Shown: in pieces, positions 38,181 to 46,358 of the stretch
How the letters are laid out: every line of letters starts with the position of its first letter
How positions within the stretch are numbered: the first letter of the stretch is position 1
DNA from: Chitinivorax sp. PXF-14
Lineage (GTDB): Bacteria; Pseudomonadota; Gammaproteobacteria; Burkholderiales; SCOH01
DNA: 64,000 bases
Reading direction: 5' to 3'
NCBI RefSeq assembly: GCF_040812015.1
Contig: NZ_JBFNXJ010000021.1
Location: forward strand, 1 to 64,000
The notes under the pieces: generated by a model
What the model saw: the letters and a program-made list of their open reading frames with translations, nothing else
What the model was told of the DNA's origin: nothing
Database searches by the model: none
Position numbers and translations under genes: made by a program

Positions 38181-38735
38181 GGGCAAGGTGCGGTAAGGCG
38201 TGCGGCTATCTTCTTCTTCATCGGTTGTACGACGGATGTCTTGTCTGCTTTCATGGCGCTGGCGGCCCGCATTCAGCCAGGGCTGGCGCCCATGTCGAAG
38301 TATGCCTCGACGGGCGTCGTGCTGTCCCGCCGAGCGGGTGGGGTGCCAACGATAGCGCAATCCCGGTCATCAGTTTTCTATTGGGTCTTTCATGTTCCGG
38401 CGCGCCAGCACGCCCCCTGACAACGCTACATGCAAGGCGGATGGCGAGTTTAGCTCGATATAGCATGCCTGGCGGGCGTGCGCCACATGCCCGCTGCCTG
38501 GGTGGCGGATTTGTTCATTCCGGGATTGTTGCATCGGTGACGAATAGGCCTGGGCGGGCTCGCGGCTTGCCGCCGCTTTCCGGCCGGGGGCGGCCTGCCG
38601 TGATGGCCCGCCAGCATCTCGCCATGGCGGGCCCATGCCGTGCGGGCGGTTCGGCGTATTGTCCCGGCGGATGGAGAAGCCAGCGGCATGAGGTGCGGGC
38701 GGCGGCCCTGGCCGGCAGCCGGCCCGCGTGCCGGC
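38181..38735. other. 555-base intergenic region with GC hairpins
   Basis: No gene is supported here. Near the barrel gene end there are two hairpins on the minus strand: GGCCGG-CTG-CCGGCC at 38710-38724 and GGCCCGCCA pairing with TGGCGGGCC at 38605-38633 (nine-base stem, eleven-base loop). The left side should contain the promoter of the GGDEF gene, which I could not pin down. Confidence 0.4.
38605..38633 (-). terminator. Terminator-like hairpin downstream of the barrel gene
   Basis: A nine-base perfect GC stem with an eleven-base loop lies about 100 bases past the stop of the outer-membrane barrel gene, after a smaller hairpin at 38710-38724. Neither has a U-tract. They are the only candidates for ending the four-gene ABC operon. 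Confidence 0.35.
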
Positions 38736-40016
38736 CTAGAAGTAATAGCGCACTTGCGCCTGCCAGCTCTGCGCTTCGGGCATTGCGCCGAAATGGCTCA
38801 GGGCCTCGCCGCTATTGCGTTGCCACTGAATCACGTAATCGACGTGGCCCGGATGGTAGCGCAGCTCGAACCAGAGCCGGCGGCTGTGATCGGCCAGATC
38901 GACGTTGTGCATCAGGTTGGCGTCGAGGTGCTGCAGCAGCGCATCCTGCCAGCTGGCATAGAAAAACAGCGCCTGCTGCGTCGGCGAATCCTGCGCCGCG
39001 GCCGTCCAGTTGCGGTACTGGGCATAGGCGGGCAGGTAGCCGTGGCGCAGCGCATCCCACTGCTCGCGGTCGAGCGCCGCGCCGTTATAGTGATATTCCA
39101 CGGTGAGGGACTGCTTGTTCGGCGAGGTGTAGGTCGCGCCGGTCGCCAGCTGGTTGCGCCAGGCCTTGCAGGCGCAGCCGGGCTGGTATTGCTGCAAGGC
39201 CTGCGCCAGCTCCGGCTGCCGGCGCCCGCCCGACCATTCGAGATAGGCAACCGTCGAGTCGTTGATGAGCCGCGTCAGGTTGAAGCCGAGCTGCGCGTTG
39301 CGGCCTGCTTCCTGATAGAAAAGGAGCTGCGGCGTGTAGTCGCTGCTGATTTTCTGGCTCAGCGACAGCAGCCAGCGGTCGCGGTAATTGGTGGCGCCCG
39401 GGTTGAGGCTGAAGCCGTCGCTCGATGGACGATCGTCGAGCTCGGGCGAATAGAGCGCCGTCAGCGAGCCGCCATCCCACAATTGCTGCCCGCGCAGCAT
39501 CACGCTGCCTTGCCGGTTTTCCTTGAGGCTGGCGGGGCTGATCGACACCGGCGAGCGGACGGCGCCACGGCGGAAATAGTCGGTCGGGTTGTAGCCGGTG
39601 GCGACGCCGTTGCGCACATTGACGCGCCCGGCGTCGAGCAGCGTTTCCGGCTGCGCCCGCCAGTTGAGGTAGGCTTCCTTCAGCGTGTTGATGCCATGCG
39701 GGTTACCGTTCTGCGATGGCCAGCCGATGTCGAGCCGGTCGGCCACGAACAGGCGCCAGGCCGGCGACAGCGAATGATCGTACTGGGTGTCGAGCGACAG
39801 GCGCTGGCTATCGCGGCGGTTGTTGCCGTTGCGCCAGTGGCTGTAGCCGGCCGAGCCTTCGATGAACGAGCGCCAGTCGCTGCGCTGCGCCACCGTGCTG
39901 TCGACCTGGTCGGCCAGCATCAGCGCATTCGCGTCGTCATCGTCGGCCCAGGCGTGTCGGGCCAGCAGCAGCGCGATCGCGGCAAGGGCGAGGCGGGGGA
40001 GTCGGGATGGGCTCAT
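38736..40016 (-). CDS. Outer-membrane beta-barrel protein of an ABC/LolA-like operon
   Basis: The 426-residue protein has a signal peptide ending in ARHAWA (residues 18-23), an acidic mature N-terminus (DDDD), and then alternating amphipathic strands up to a terminal Phe preceded by VRYY. This is the usual C-terminal signal for BAM-mediated barrel assembly. I do not recognise a named family. The gene is last in an operon of ATPase, FtsX-like permease and LolA-like protein and overlaps the LolA-like gene by four bases. It could be the outer-membrane end of that route. Confidence 0.75.
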   Translation of the reverse strand: MSPSRLPRLALAAIALLLARHAWADDDDANALMLADQVDSTVAQRSDWRSFIEGSAGYSHWRNGNNRRDSQRLSLDTQYDHSLSPAWRLFVADRLDIGWPSQNGNPHGINTLKEAYLNWRAQPETLLDAGRVNVRNGVATGYNPTDYFRRGAVRSPVSISPASLKENRQGSVMLRGQQLWDGGSLTALYSPELDDRPSSDGFSLNPGATNYRDRWLLSLSQKISSDYTPQLLFYQEAGRNAQLGFNLTRLINDSTVAYLEWSGGRRQPELAQALQQYQPGCACKAWRNQLATGATYTSPNKQSLTVEYHYNGAALDREQWDALRHGYLPAYAQYRNWTAAAQDSPTQQALFFYASWQDALLQHLDANLMHNVDLADHSRRLWFELRYHPGHVDYVIQWQRNSGEALSHFGAMPEAQSWQAQVRYYF

Positions 40017-40792
40017 TCTGGTTTGAAGCGCGGCAGATAGTCACGTTGCAGCCAGGTTTCCGGCACATCGCGCTTGACCCAGTCGGAATAGCGCATCACC
40101 GTCACCCAGTCGGGTTCCAGGCCGTCGATGATGACGGTCTCGGTCGGGCGCTCGACGCCGAAGATAGGCTGGTAATGGCGGTAGTAGGCGGTTTTCAGCA
40201 ATTTGCCGCTGTCGGAAAAGAAGCGCGCCTTGACCGGCCTTGTCGTTGCGGCATCGACCCACATGGTGATCTGGGCGTAGGTGGCGGCGTCCGTGCTGGC
40301 ATTGATGGTCAGCTTGTAGCAATGGCGGGTTTGCCGGTCGCCGTCCTGCGTGTCTTCTTCAACGGCGGCTGTCGCCTGGTAGTCCTTGGCGAAATTGACC
40401 GTAACCACGTCGCCGTTGGAGGCCTGCCCCAGCAGCCGCTGCTGTGGCGACAGGCGGATGCTCGCCTTGCTCGACGGATCAAAGAACCACATGTCCTTGC
40501 CATTGAACAGGATCAGCTTGTTGGCATCGCGCAATGGCGCGGTGTAGCGCACCAGGCTGCGGAACTGGCCGCCATTCGGGTCGGCCCGGGAGTAGATCGC
40601 CAGCGTGCTGCGATCGGTCTCCTTGCCCTTGCGGTATTCGACCAGGGTGTTGGTCAGGCCGAAGGGGAAATCCGGGTTACGCACCGCATCGCTGGCGATG
40701 AGGATTTCCTGCGGGCTGCGTGCCGCCCACGCTGGCAGGGTGCCGCAGGCCAGGGCCAGTGCGAACAGGGCGGCGGTCTTGAGTCGTTTCAT
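40013..40792 (-). CDS. Outer-membrane lipoprotein-sorting (LolA-like) periplasmic protein
   Basis: The 259-residue protein has a signal peptide (MKRLKTAALFALALACGTLPAWA, residues 1-23) and the layout of the LolA-like family often annotated as outer membrane lipoprotein-sorting protein. Features include FRSLVRYTAPLRDANKLILF and GKDMWFFDPSS, and a long half-barrel of antiparallel strands. LolA-like proteins carry lipidated cargo across the periplasm. It sits between the permease and the barrel gene, twelve bases after the permease stop. It is longer than classical LolA and is not the housekeeping copy as judged by context. Confidence 0.8.
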   Translation of the reverse strand: MKRLKTAALFALALACGTLPAWAARSPQEILIASDAVRNPDFPFGLTNTLVEYRKGKETDRSTLAIYSRADPNGGQFRSLVRYTAPLRDANKLILFNGKDMWFFDPSSKASIRLSPQQRLLGQASNGDVVTVNFAKDYQATAAVEEDTQDGDRQTRHCYKLTINASTDAATYAQITMWVDAATTRPVKARFFSDSGKLLKTAYYRHYQPIFGVERPTETVIIDGLEPDWVTVMRYSDWVKRDVPETWLQRDYLPRFKPE

Positions 40793-40804
40793 GGTCGTTT
40801 TCCT

Positions 40805-42193
40805 TCAGACGTGGCGCAGGGCATCGACGATTTCGAATTTGGCGGCACGACGGGCGGGCCACCAGGCGGAGAGCAGGGTCACAGCCACCATGCCGGTGAC
40901 GCTGCCGATGAGCAGCGGCATATCCTGCCCGACGCGCACCAGGATCAGGTAGGCGTAGGAATAGCCCGGTGGGGTCCAGCTCCAGCCGCTGTGGTTGATC
41001 AGGTAGGCGATCAGCAGCGCGCAGATCACGCCCAGCGCCGCCCCGGCCAGCCCGAGCAGCGCCGCCTCGCACAGGAACAGGCGGCGGATGCCGGCGCGGC
41101 GCAGCCCCATCGCGCGCAGGGTGCCAATCTCGACAGTGCGCTCGACGACCGCGGTGCTCATGGTGTTGCCGATGGTGAACAGCACGATGACGCCGATCAG
41201 TAGCGAGATGAAGCTGAACATCGAATCCATGAACTGATTGGTCTGGCCGTAGATCGGGTTGAGCTCCTTGAAATCCAGCACTTCCAGCGACTGATTGCCG
41301 AATTCCTTCTCCAGCAGCATTGCCAGCCGCTGGCGCGCCGCCGGAATCTGCGCGGTATGGCGCAACTGCACGATGATCGCGGTCACCTGCGGCGGCTGCG
41401 AGCCGTAGATCAGCCGCTGCGCCTGCGGCAGGTGCAGGGCCATGTAGACATCGTCGAGCGCCTTGATGCCCATATTGTTGGCCTTGATCACGCTCAGGCT
41501 GGCGACGTTGGGCGCGCCATGCGCGGTGGCCGCCAGCATTTCGATGCGATTGGGGTCGACTTGTGCCGGGCCGGTCTGTTCCAGCGACGACAGCGCGGCG
41601 ATGTCGTCGGGTGTGGCATTGCCGCCGCTCGCCGCGCTGGTTGGCGCCGCCGAGCAGTCGCTGGCCTTAAGCAATTGGCACAGCTTCAGCTTGCGTGCCA
41701 CGCCGGTACCGACGACGGCTGAATCGATGCGGGTACCGGCCAGCGGCAGCGGTTTGGCATAGCTGACGACGCCAAACTCGTTCCATTGCAGCATCTGGTT
41801 GCGCTCCTCGGGCACCAGGCCAATTGCCATCACCGAGCGCGATACGCCGGCGGAGAAATTGCCGGCGATGCCGCCGAGCTGCAGCGTCGGCGTCACCACC
41901 GTCAACATCGGCGCCAGCTCCGGGTCGCGCTTGATTGCGGCAATCATCCGCTGGTAATCGGCGATGCCGTAGGCGGTTGGGTTGTCGCCGCCATCGAGGA
42001 AATAGCCGCTGTGCTGGATCTGCAGGTGGCCCGTGTGCTGCACGAAACCGGTCAGCGAGCCGTAGATGATGTTGGAGCGATAGCCGCCAAACGTCAGGAT
42101 CGACACCAGCCCGACGATCATCGCCAGCAGGGTAGTCAGCGAGCGGCGGCGATTGCGCAGCAGGTTGCGGAGTGCCAGTTTCAGGGTATTCAT
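40805..42193 (-). CDS. ABC transporter permease, FtsX/LolC-LolE type
   Basis: The 462-residue protein has one N-terminal membrane segment (about residues 17-38), a large periplasmic domain (about 40-330) and three C-terminal segments (about 330-450). This is the FtsX/MacB/LolE topology. The C-terminal half contains VERTVEIGTLRAMGLRRAGI, a typical cytoplasmic coupling helix. Its start overlaps the ATPase stop by four bases. Neighbours suggest it extracts or delivers a lipid-like cargo to the LolA-like protein. Confidence 0.9.
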   Translation of the reverse strand: MNTLKLALRNLLRNRRRSLTTLLAMIVGLVSILTFGGYRSNIIYGSLTGFVQHTGHLQIQHSGYFLDGGDNPTAYGIADYQRMIAAIKRDPELAPMLTVVTPTLQLGGIAGNFSAGVSRSVMAIGLVPEERNQMLQWNEFGVVSYAKPLPLAGTRIDSAVVGTGVARKLKLCQLLKASDCSAAPTSAASGGNATPDDIAALSSLEQTGPAQVDPNRIEMLAATAHGAPNVASLSVIKANNMGIKALDDVYMALHLPQAQRLIYGSQPPQVTAIIVQLRHTAQIPAARQRLAMLLEKEFGNQSLEVLDFKELNPIYGQTNQFMDSMFSFISLLIGVIVLFTIGNTMSTAVVERTVEIGTLRAMGLRRAGIRRLFLCEAALLGLAGAALGVICALLIAYLINHSGWSWTPPGYSYAYLILVRVGQDMPLLIGSVTGMVAVTLLSAWWPARRAAKFEIVDALRHV

Positions 42194-42894
42194 TGCTGGG
42201 CGCCCCCGTTTTTGTGCTGTTCAGCGCCGACTATTCGCCCGTCGCGAATGTAGATCACGTCGTCCGCCTCGGCGTGGACTTGCGGATCGTGCGAGGAAAA
42301 CACAAACGACGCATCGTGCTCGCGCTGCATTTTCCGCATCAGCGCGATGATTTCCGCCCCGGTATGGCTATCGAGATTGGCGGTGGGCTCATCGGCCAGC
42401 ACGAGCTTGGGCTGAGTGGCCAGCGCCCGCGCAATGGCCACCCGCTGCCGCTGGCCGCCGGACAGCTGTCCGGGCCGGTTGTGCTGCCGATCGGCGAGCC
42501 CGACATCGTGGAGCAGCGCCTGTACGCGTTTTTTGCGCTCGGCTGGCGGCACCTTGGCCAGCAGCAGCGGATATTCGACGTTTTCGTAAGCAGTCAGCAC
42601 CGGCAGCAGGTTGAAATTCTGAAAGATGAAGCCGAGGTGGCGCGCCCGGAAATCGGAGAGGGCGTCGTCCGTCATCTTCTGCACCTCGATCCCCGAGACC
42701 ACGACCTCACCGCGATCGGGACGGTCGATGCAGCCGATCAGGTTGAGCAGCGTCGTCTTGCCGCTGCCGGACGGCCCGGAAATTACGGTGAAACGGCTCG
42801 GATGAATGTCGATGGTGATGTCGCTCAATGCCGGCACCGCCACCGCGTCCAGATGATAGATTTTTTCCACATGACGCAAACTGACCGGGTACAT
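42190..42894 (-). CDS. ABC transporter ATPase, LolD type
   Basis: The ATG at 42894 has a strong GGAGG ribosome-binding site and gives 234 residues; a longer start adds an unlikely 43-residue leader. Walker A is GPSGSGKTT (40-48), signature LSGGQ (144-148), Walker B LVLADEP (164-170). The sequence belongs to the LolD/MacB group. It is first in the four-gene operon with permease, LolA-like protein and barrel, and is divergent from an AraC-type regulator. Confidence 0.92.
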   Translation of the reverse strand: MYPVSLRHVEKIYHLDAVAVPALSDITIDIHPSRFTVISGPSGSGKTTLLNLIGCIDRPDRGEVVVSGIEVQKMTDDALSDFRARHLGFIFQNFNLLPVLTAYENVEYPLLLAKVPPAERKKRVQALLHDVGLADRQHNRPGQLSGGQRQRVAIARALATQPKLVLADEPTANLDSHTGAEIIALMRKMQREHDASFVFSSHDPQVHAEADDVIYIRDGRIVGAEQHKNGGAQQ

Positions 42895-42920
42895 GGTTTT
42901 GCCTCCACAAGTCAAACTAC

Positions 42921-42939
42921 GGCCGGCATGGGGCCGGCC
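42921..42939 (-). other. GC hairpin in the 5' leader of the ABC/LolA-like operon
   Basis: GGCCGGC at 42921-42927 pairs with GCCGGCC at 42933-42939 around a five-base loop, about 26 bases before the ATPase start. In the mRNA it lies just upstream of the ribosome-binding site and might influence translation or bind a regulator. Confidence 0.35.
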
Positions 42940-43064
42940 AATCTGGATGGCATAATAATTGTATCCGGCTTGGGCGTATTGAATGTTTTCGACATGTGGC
43001 GCGGCCCGGTTGCCCCATATCAACAGGGCCTAGGCAGCCGCGGGCGGGTTTTTTATACTGCCGC

Positions 43065-43991
43065 ATGTTCAAAATCCAGCCGCCCACCGAATCCTTCGCG
43101 CATGTGCCGCCGAGCGCGGCCCGCGCCGAGCTGTGGCTGCCGCGAACGAGCCTGGCGTCGTGCGTGCGCGCGATCATCAGTCGCGATACCCGTGGCGCCG
43201 TATTGCTCGACGAGCAGCGCTACAACCACCTGCCGGCGTCGCCGGTGTGTTCGATCCTGTGGTATCTGAGCGGGCAATGCGATGTGCTCGACGCAGGTTT
43301 TCCCGCCGACGGCGCGAGCCCGCGCAGCCCGATCGGGCCGATCACATTTTGCGGGCCCTACAACCGTCCGGCCATCAGCTGGAACCCCGGGCCGATGCAC
43401 GCCATGGTGCTGCTGTTGCTACCCGATGCCCTGTCGGCGCTGACCGGCATCGACCCAGGCGCCCACCTCAACCGCTGCCAGCCGGCGGAGGCGGTGCTCG
43501 ACCCCGCCTGGATGGCGATGTGCCATGCCGTGGCAACGGCACCGGACGACGACAGCCGGGTGAAGCTGATCGAATCGTTTCTGCTGCCCCTGTGGTCGCA
43601 GGCCCGGCCGGAGCAGGGCGTGTGCAGCCAGATCTACACCGATTGGTCGCAGGGCCTGGCGCTGCGTGCCGCGACATCGGGGTGGGGGCGCAGCGTGCGC
43701 CAGATCGAGCGGCGCATCAAGCAGTGGACCGGCCAGCCGCTGCGCGAACTGCGAGGCCTGGGGCGGTCGGAGCAGGCGTTCTACGATGCGGTGGTCGCCA
43801 GCCGTTCGGGCGACGTTAACTGGAGCGAGGTAGCGAGCAAATCCGGCTACGCCGATCAGTCGCACCTGTGCCGCCAGACCCGCCAGATCACCGGCTTTTC
43901 ACCAGAAGAATTACGCCGCCGCATCTTTGCCGACGAATCTTTCTGGGCCTATCGGCTATGGGGCTTCAGCGAAGGTCATCTGCCGCGCTGA
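43065..43991 (+). CDS. AraC-family transcriptional regulator, divergent from the ABC/LolA-like operon
   Basis: The 308-residue protein (start at 43065) has an N-terminal sensor-like region and a C-terminal AraC HTH domain (about residues 205-290). The second helix-turn-helix is in WSEVASKSGYADQSHLCRQTRQITGFSPEELRRR. It is transcribed away from the four-gene ABC operon across a 170-base gap, so control of that operon is a sensible guess. The first HTH is less typical than the second. Confidence 0.85.
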   Translation: MFKIQPPTESFAHVPPSAARAELWLPRTSLASCVRAIISRDTRGAVLLDEQRYNHLPASPVCSILWYLSGQCDVLDAGFPADGASPRSPIGPITFCGPYNRPAISWNPGPMHAMVLLLLPDALSALTGIDPGAHLNRCQPAEAVLDPAWMAMCHAVATAPDDDSRVKLIESFLLPLWSQARPEQGVCSQIYTDWSQGLALRAATSGWGRSVRQIERRIKQWTGQPLRELRGLGRSEQAFYDAVVASRSGDVNWSEVASKSGYADQSHLCRQTRQITGFSPEELRRRIFADESFWAYRLWGFSEGHLPR

Positions 43992-44028
43992 GCTGGCCGG
44001 CCAGCGGCCTATTGCCCGCGGAAAGCCC

Positions 44029-44194
44029 AATGCCAGTCAGTTGAGGAAAATATCCCACAATTTGCCCTCTCCCCAACCCTCTCCCGTAAACGGGAGAGGG
44101 AGCAAAACCGTGGGCCTGGCTACAAATTGCCCCTCTCCCATGTGTGGGAGAGGGGCCAGGGGAGAGGGTCGCCAGAGCTTAACTGACTGGCATT
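44029..44194. repeat. Nested palindromic element with 14-base terminal inverted repeats
   Basis: AATGCCAGTCAGTT (44029-44042) and its exact complement AACTGACTGGCATT (44181-44194) bracket a 166-base element. Inside are an outer pair CCCTCTCCCC/GGGGAGAGGG (44065-44074 and 44159-44168) and two complete hairpins: a ten-base stem with TAAA loop (44077-44100) and a twelve-base stem with TGTG loop (44129-44156). Imperfect direct repeats of GCGGAAAGCC/GCAGAAAGCC flank the ends. It looks like a non-coding mobile or REP/MITE-like intergenic element. Confidence 0.75.
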
Positions 44195-44250
44195 ACGCAG
44201 AAAGCCGCCTGGCACAGGTTTGCATTGCCGTGCCCGGCCCATGCCGCACG

Positions 44251-44285
44251 AAAAAAACGGCTGCCCGATCGCGCGAAGCAGCCGT
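44251..44285 (-). terminator. Rho-independent terminator of the cupin gene
   Basis: On the minus strand ACGGCTGC (44278-44285) pairs with GCAGCCGT (44257-44264) and is followed directly by a run of seven T. It lies about 35 bases after the cupin stop and is the clearest intrinsic terminator in the window. Confidence 0.88.
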
Positions 44286-44320
44286 CCAACAGCAAACAGT
44301 GCTTTCAAATCACCGGTAAC

Positions 44321-44746
44321 TCAGGGCGGGTACTGCTCGTCGCTGACTTTTTCGAGCCAGTGGACGACGCTGCCGTCCGCCTGTTCCTGAATGGCGATAT
44401 GGCTCATCGCCGTGGTAGGGGCGGCACCGTGCCAGTGTTTGACACCGGGCGGAATACTCACCACGTCGCCCGGGCGGATCTCCTCGATCGGGCCGCCCCA
44501 GTGCTGCACCCGTCCGCAGCCGGTCGTCACGATCAGGGTCTGGCCCAAGGGGTGGGTGTGCCAGTCGGTGCGCGCGCCGGGCTCGAAGGTCACCAGCGCA
44601 CCGGAGCCGGCGGCGGGCTGCCGGGCCGCGAACAGCGGGTCGACCCGCACGATACCGGTGAACCAGTCGGCCGGGCCGGGGTAGGATGCCTGCGAGCCGG
44701 CCCGGGCAACGGTCACGGCGGCAGGTGATAGGGATAGGTCGGACAT
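44321..44746 (-). CDS. Single-domain cupin, similar to manganese hydroxynitrile lyase-type cupins
   Basis: The 141-residue cupin has the metal-site pattern WHTHPLGQT (His63, His65, Gln69) and KHWHGA (His104). The surrounding [17 protein letters not shown] and [10 protein letters not shown] segments closely resemble, from memory, bacterial cupin hydroxynitrile lyases of the Granulicella type. Such cupins bind Mn(II) or Fe(II). The natural role is uncertain, since many relatives sit next to oxidoreductases and may act on reactive carbonyls. It is downstream of an MFS pump and a YqhD-like dehydrogenase, 58 bases after the pump stop, and ends at a good terminator. Confidence 0.82.
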   Translation of the reverse strand: MSDLSLSPAAVTVARAGSQASYPGPADWFTGIVRVDPLFAARQPAAGSGALVTFEPGARTDWHTHPLGQTLIVTTGCGRVQHWGGPIEEIRPGDVVSIPPGVKHWHGAAPTTAMSHIAIQEQADGSVVHWLEKVSDEQYPP

Positions 44747-44804
44747 GATGTTTCCTCGCTTGATCGTTACTTGACTTGATCGTTGTTGGTTAGGCGGGCC
44801 AAGG

Positions 44805-46235
44805 TCAGCCGCCGGCGGCGGCTTGCCTTGCGGTGGTGTCGGCCTTGCCGGCGTGTGCCGGCAAGATCTGGGTGAGTGTCACCAGCAGCGCCAGGGCCAT
44901 CATCAGCGCGCTGCTGTCCATCACCATGGCGATGCGGTGTGCCAGCAATGGCGCGCCCGTCAGCTGTGCTGGTGCCGCTGCCGCAAAGACCACCACCAGC
45001 ATGCCGAGCCCGATGGACCCGCCCAGCTGATGGGCGACGTTGACCAGGCCCGATGCCGCCCCGGCATCCTCGCGCGCGACTCCGGCCACGGCCGACACGG
45101 TGAGCGGCGCCAATGCGGCCCCCTGGCCCAGCCCGATCAGTACCATCGGCAGCGCGATGCCGCTCAGGTAAGGGGTTTCCGCCGACATCTGCCCGAGCCA
45201 GGCAAGGCCCGCCAGGCAGGCCAGCAGGCCGCTTGCCAGTAGCGTGCCATTGCCGAAACGGCGTGTCAGGCGCGGCACCAGCATGGCCGAGGCGAAATTG
45301 GTCAGCGTGGCCGGTAAAAACGCCAACCCGGCCTCGAACGGGCTGAAGCCAAGCACGCCTTGCAGAAACTGCGTGATGAAGAACCAGAACCCCACCATGC
45401 CGCCGAGGAACAGCAGGCGGGCCGCGTAGGCGCCGCTGCGTTCGCGGCTGGCAAACAGTCTGAGTGGCAGCACCGGCTGGCGGGCACGGACCTCGATCAG
45501 CAGGAACAGCCCGAGCAGCACAAATCCGGCCGACAGGGCCGCCAGCGTCAGCAGGTCGCCCCAGCCATGGTCGGCGGCGCTGACCAGGCCGTAGACCAGC
45601 GCCGTCATGCCGAGCGTGGAACTCGCCGCGCCGGCGATATCGAAGCGGCCCGCCTGCATTGGCGTTTCGCGGAAATGGCGTTGGGCCGCCAGGATCAGCA
45701 GCAGGCCGATCGGCAGATTGATGAAGAAGCCGGCGCGCCAGGACAGCAGGTCCGCGAACAGGCCGCCGAGCACCAGGCCAAGCGTGGCACCGATGCCGGC
45801 TGCGGCGGCGTAGAGCGACAGCGCGCGGGTGCGTTCCGGCCCTTCGGCAAAGTGAGTGGAAATCAGCGCCAGTGTCGAGGGCGCCAGAATGGCCGAACCC
45901 ATGCCCTGTACCGCGCGGGCGGTCAGCAGCCAGGCCGGCGACGGCGCCAGCCCGATCGCGAGCGAGGCCACGGTGAAGATGGCCAGCCCCAGCATGAACA
46001 TGCGGCGGCGGCCCAGGATGTCACCCGCCCGTGCCCCGAGCAGCAACAGGCCGCCAAAGGCCAGCGTGTAGGCGTTCTGCACCCACGACAGCCCGGCAGG
46101 CGTGAAGCCCAGCCCGGCCTGTATCCTGGGCAGGCCGGTGATGACAATGGAGATGTCGATCACGATCATCAGATAGCTCGCCATGATGATGGCGAGCACT
46201 GCGCGGCGATCGACCGTGTTGTCCGTGCGGCTCAT
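44805..46235 (-). CDS. MFS efflux pump, EmrB/QacA (DHA2) type
   Basis: The ATG at 46235 follows GGAAAGA and gives 476 residues; a longer start upstream is not needed. About fourteen hydrophobic segments and the motifs [14 protein letters not shown] and [19 protein letters not shown] place it in the 14-segment drug-proton antiporter family. The substrate is unknown. It lies between the YqhD-like gene and the cupin gene on the same strand. A strong hairpin separates it from the YqhD-like gene, so its level may be set independently. Confidence 0.88.
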   Translation of the reverse strand: MSRTDNTVDRRAVLAIIMASYLMIVIDISIVITGLPRIQAGLGFTPAGLSWVQNAYTLAFGGLLLLGARAGDILGRRRMFMLGLAIFTVASLAIGLAPSPAWLLTARAVQGMGSAILAPSTLALISTHFAEGPERTRALSLYAAAAGIGATLGLVLGGLFADLLSWRAGFFINLPIGLLLILAAQRHFRETPMQAGRFDIAGAASSTLGMTALVYGLVSAADHGWGDLLTLAALSAGFVLLGLFLLIEVRARQPVLPLRLFASRERSGAYAARLLFLGGMVGFWFFITQFLQGVLGFSPFEAGLAFLPATLTNFASAMLVPRLTRRFGNGTLLASGLLACLAGLAWLGQMSAETPYLSGIALPMVLIGLGQGAALAPLTVSAVAGVAREDAGAASGLVNVAHQLGGSIGLGMLVVVFAAAAPAQLTGAPLLAHRIAMVMDSSALMMALALLVTLTQILPAHAGKADTTARQAAAGG

Positions 46236-46314
46236 ATTTCTTTCCGTTCTTCTGCGATTGCTGCCTTGCGCCCGGCTGCGGGCGCAACACATCGTCGGTG
46301 GCTGGTGCTTGCCA

Positions 46315-46352
46315 GCAGGGCACGGCGAGGAGCGAGCCCCGCCGTGCCCTGC
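46315..46352 (-). terminator. Strong hairpin between the YqhD-like gene and the MFS pump
   Basis: A thirteen-base perfect stem, GCAGGGCACGGCG (46315-46327) with its complement at 46340-46352, encloses a twelve-base loop seven bases after the YqhD-like stop. It lacks a U-tract. It may end part of the transcripts or protect the upstream mRNA from exonucleases. Confidence 0.5.
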
Positions 46353-46358
46353 CGCGCC

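Noticed and set aside
44061-44175. CRISPR-like repeat interpretation of the CCCTCTCCC units
   Set aside because: The units are inverted, not evenly spaced direct repeats, and there are no spacers or cas genes.
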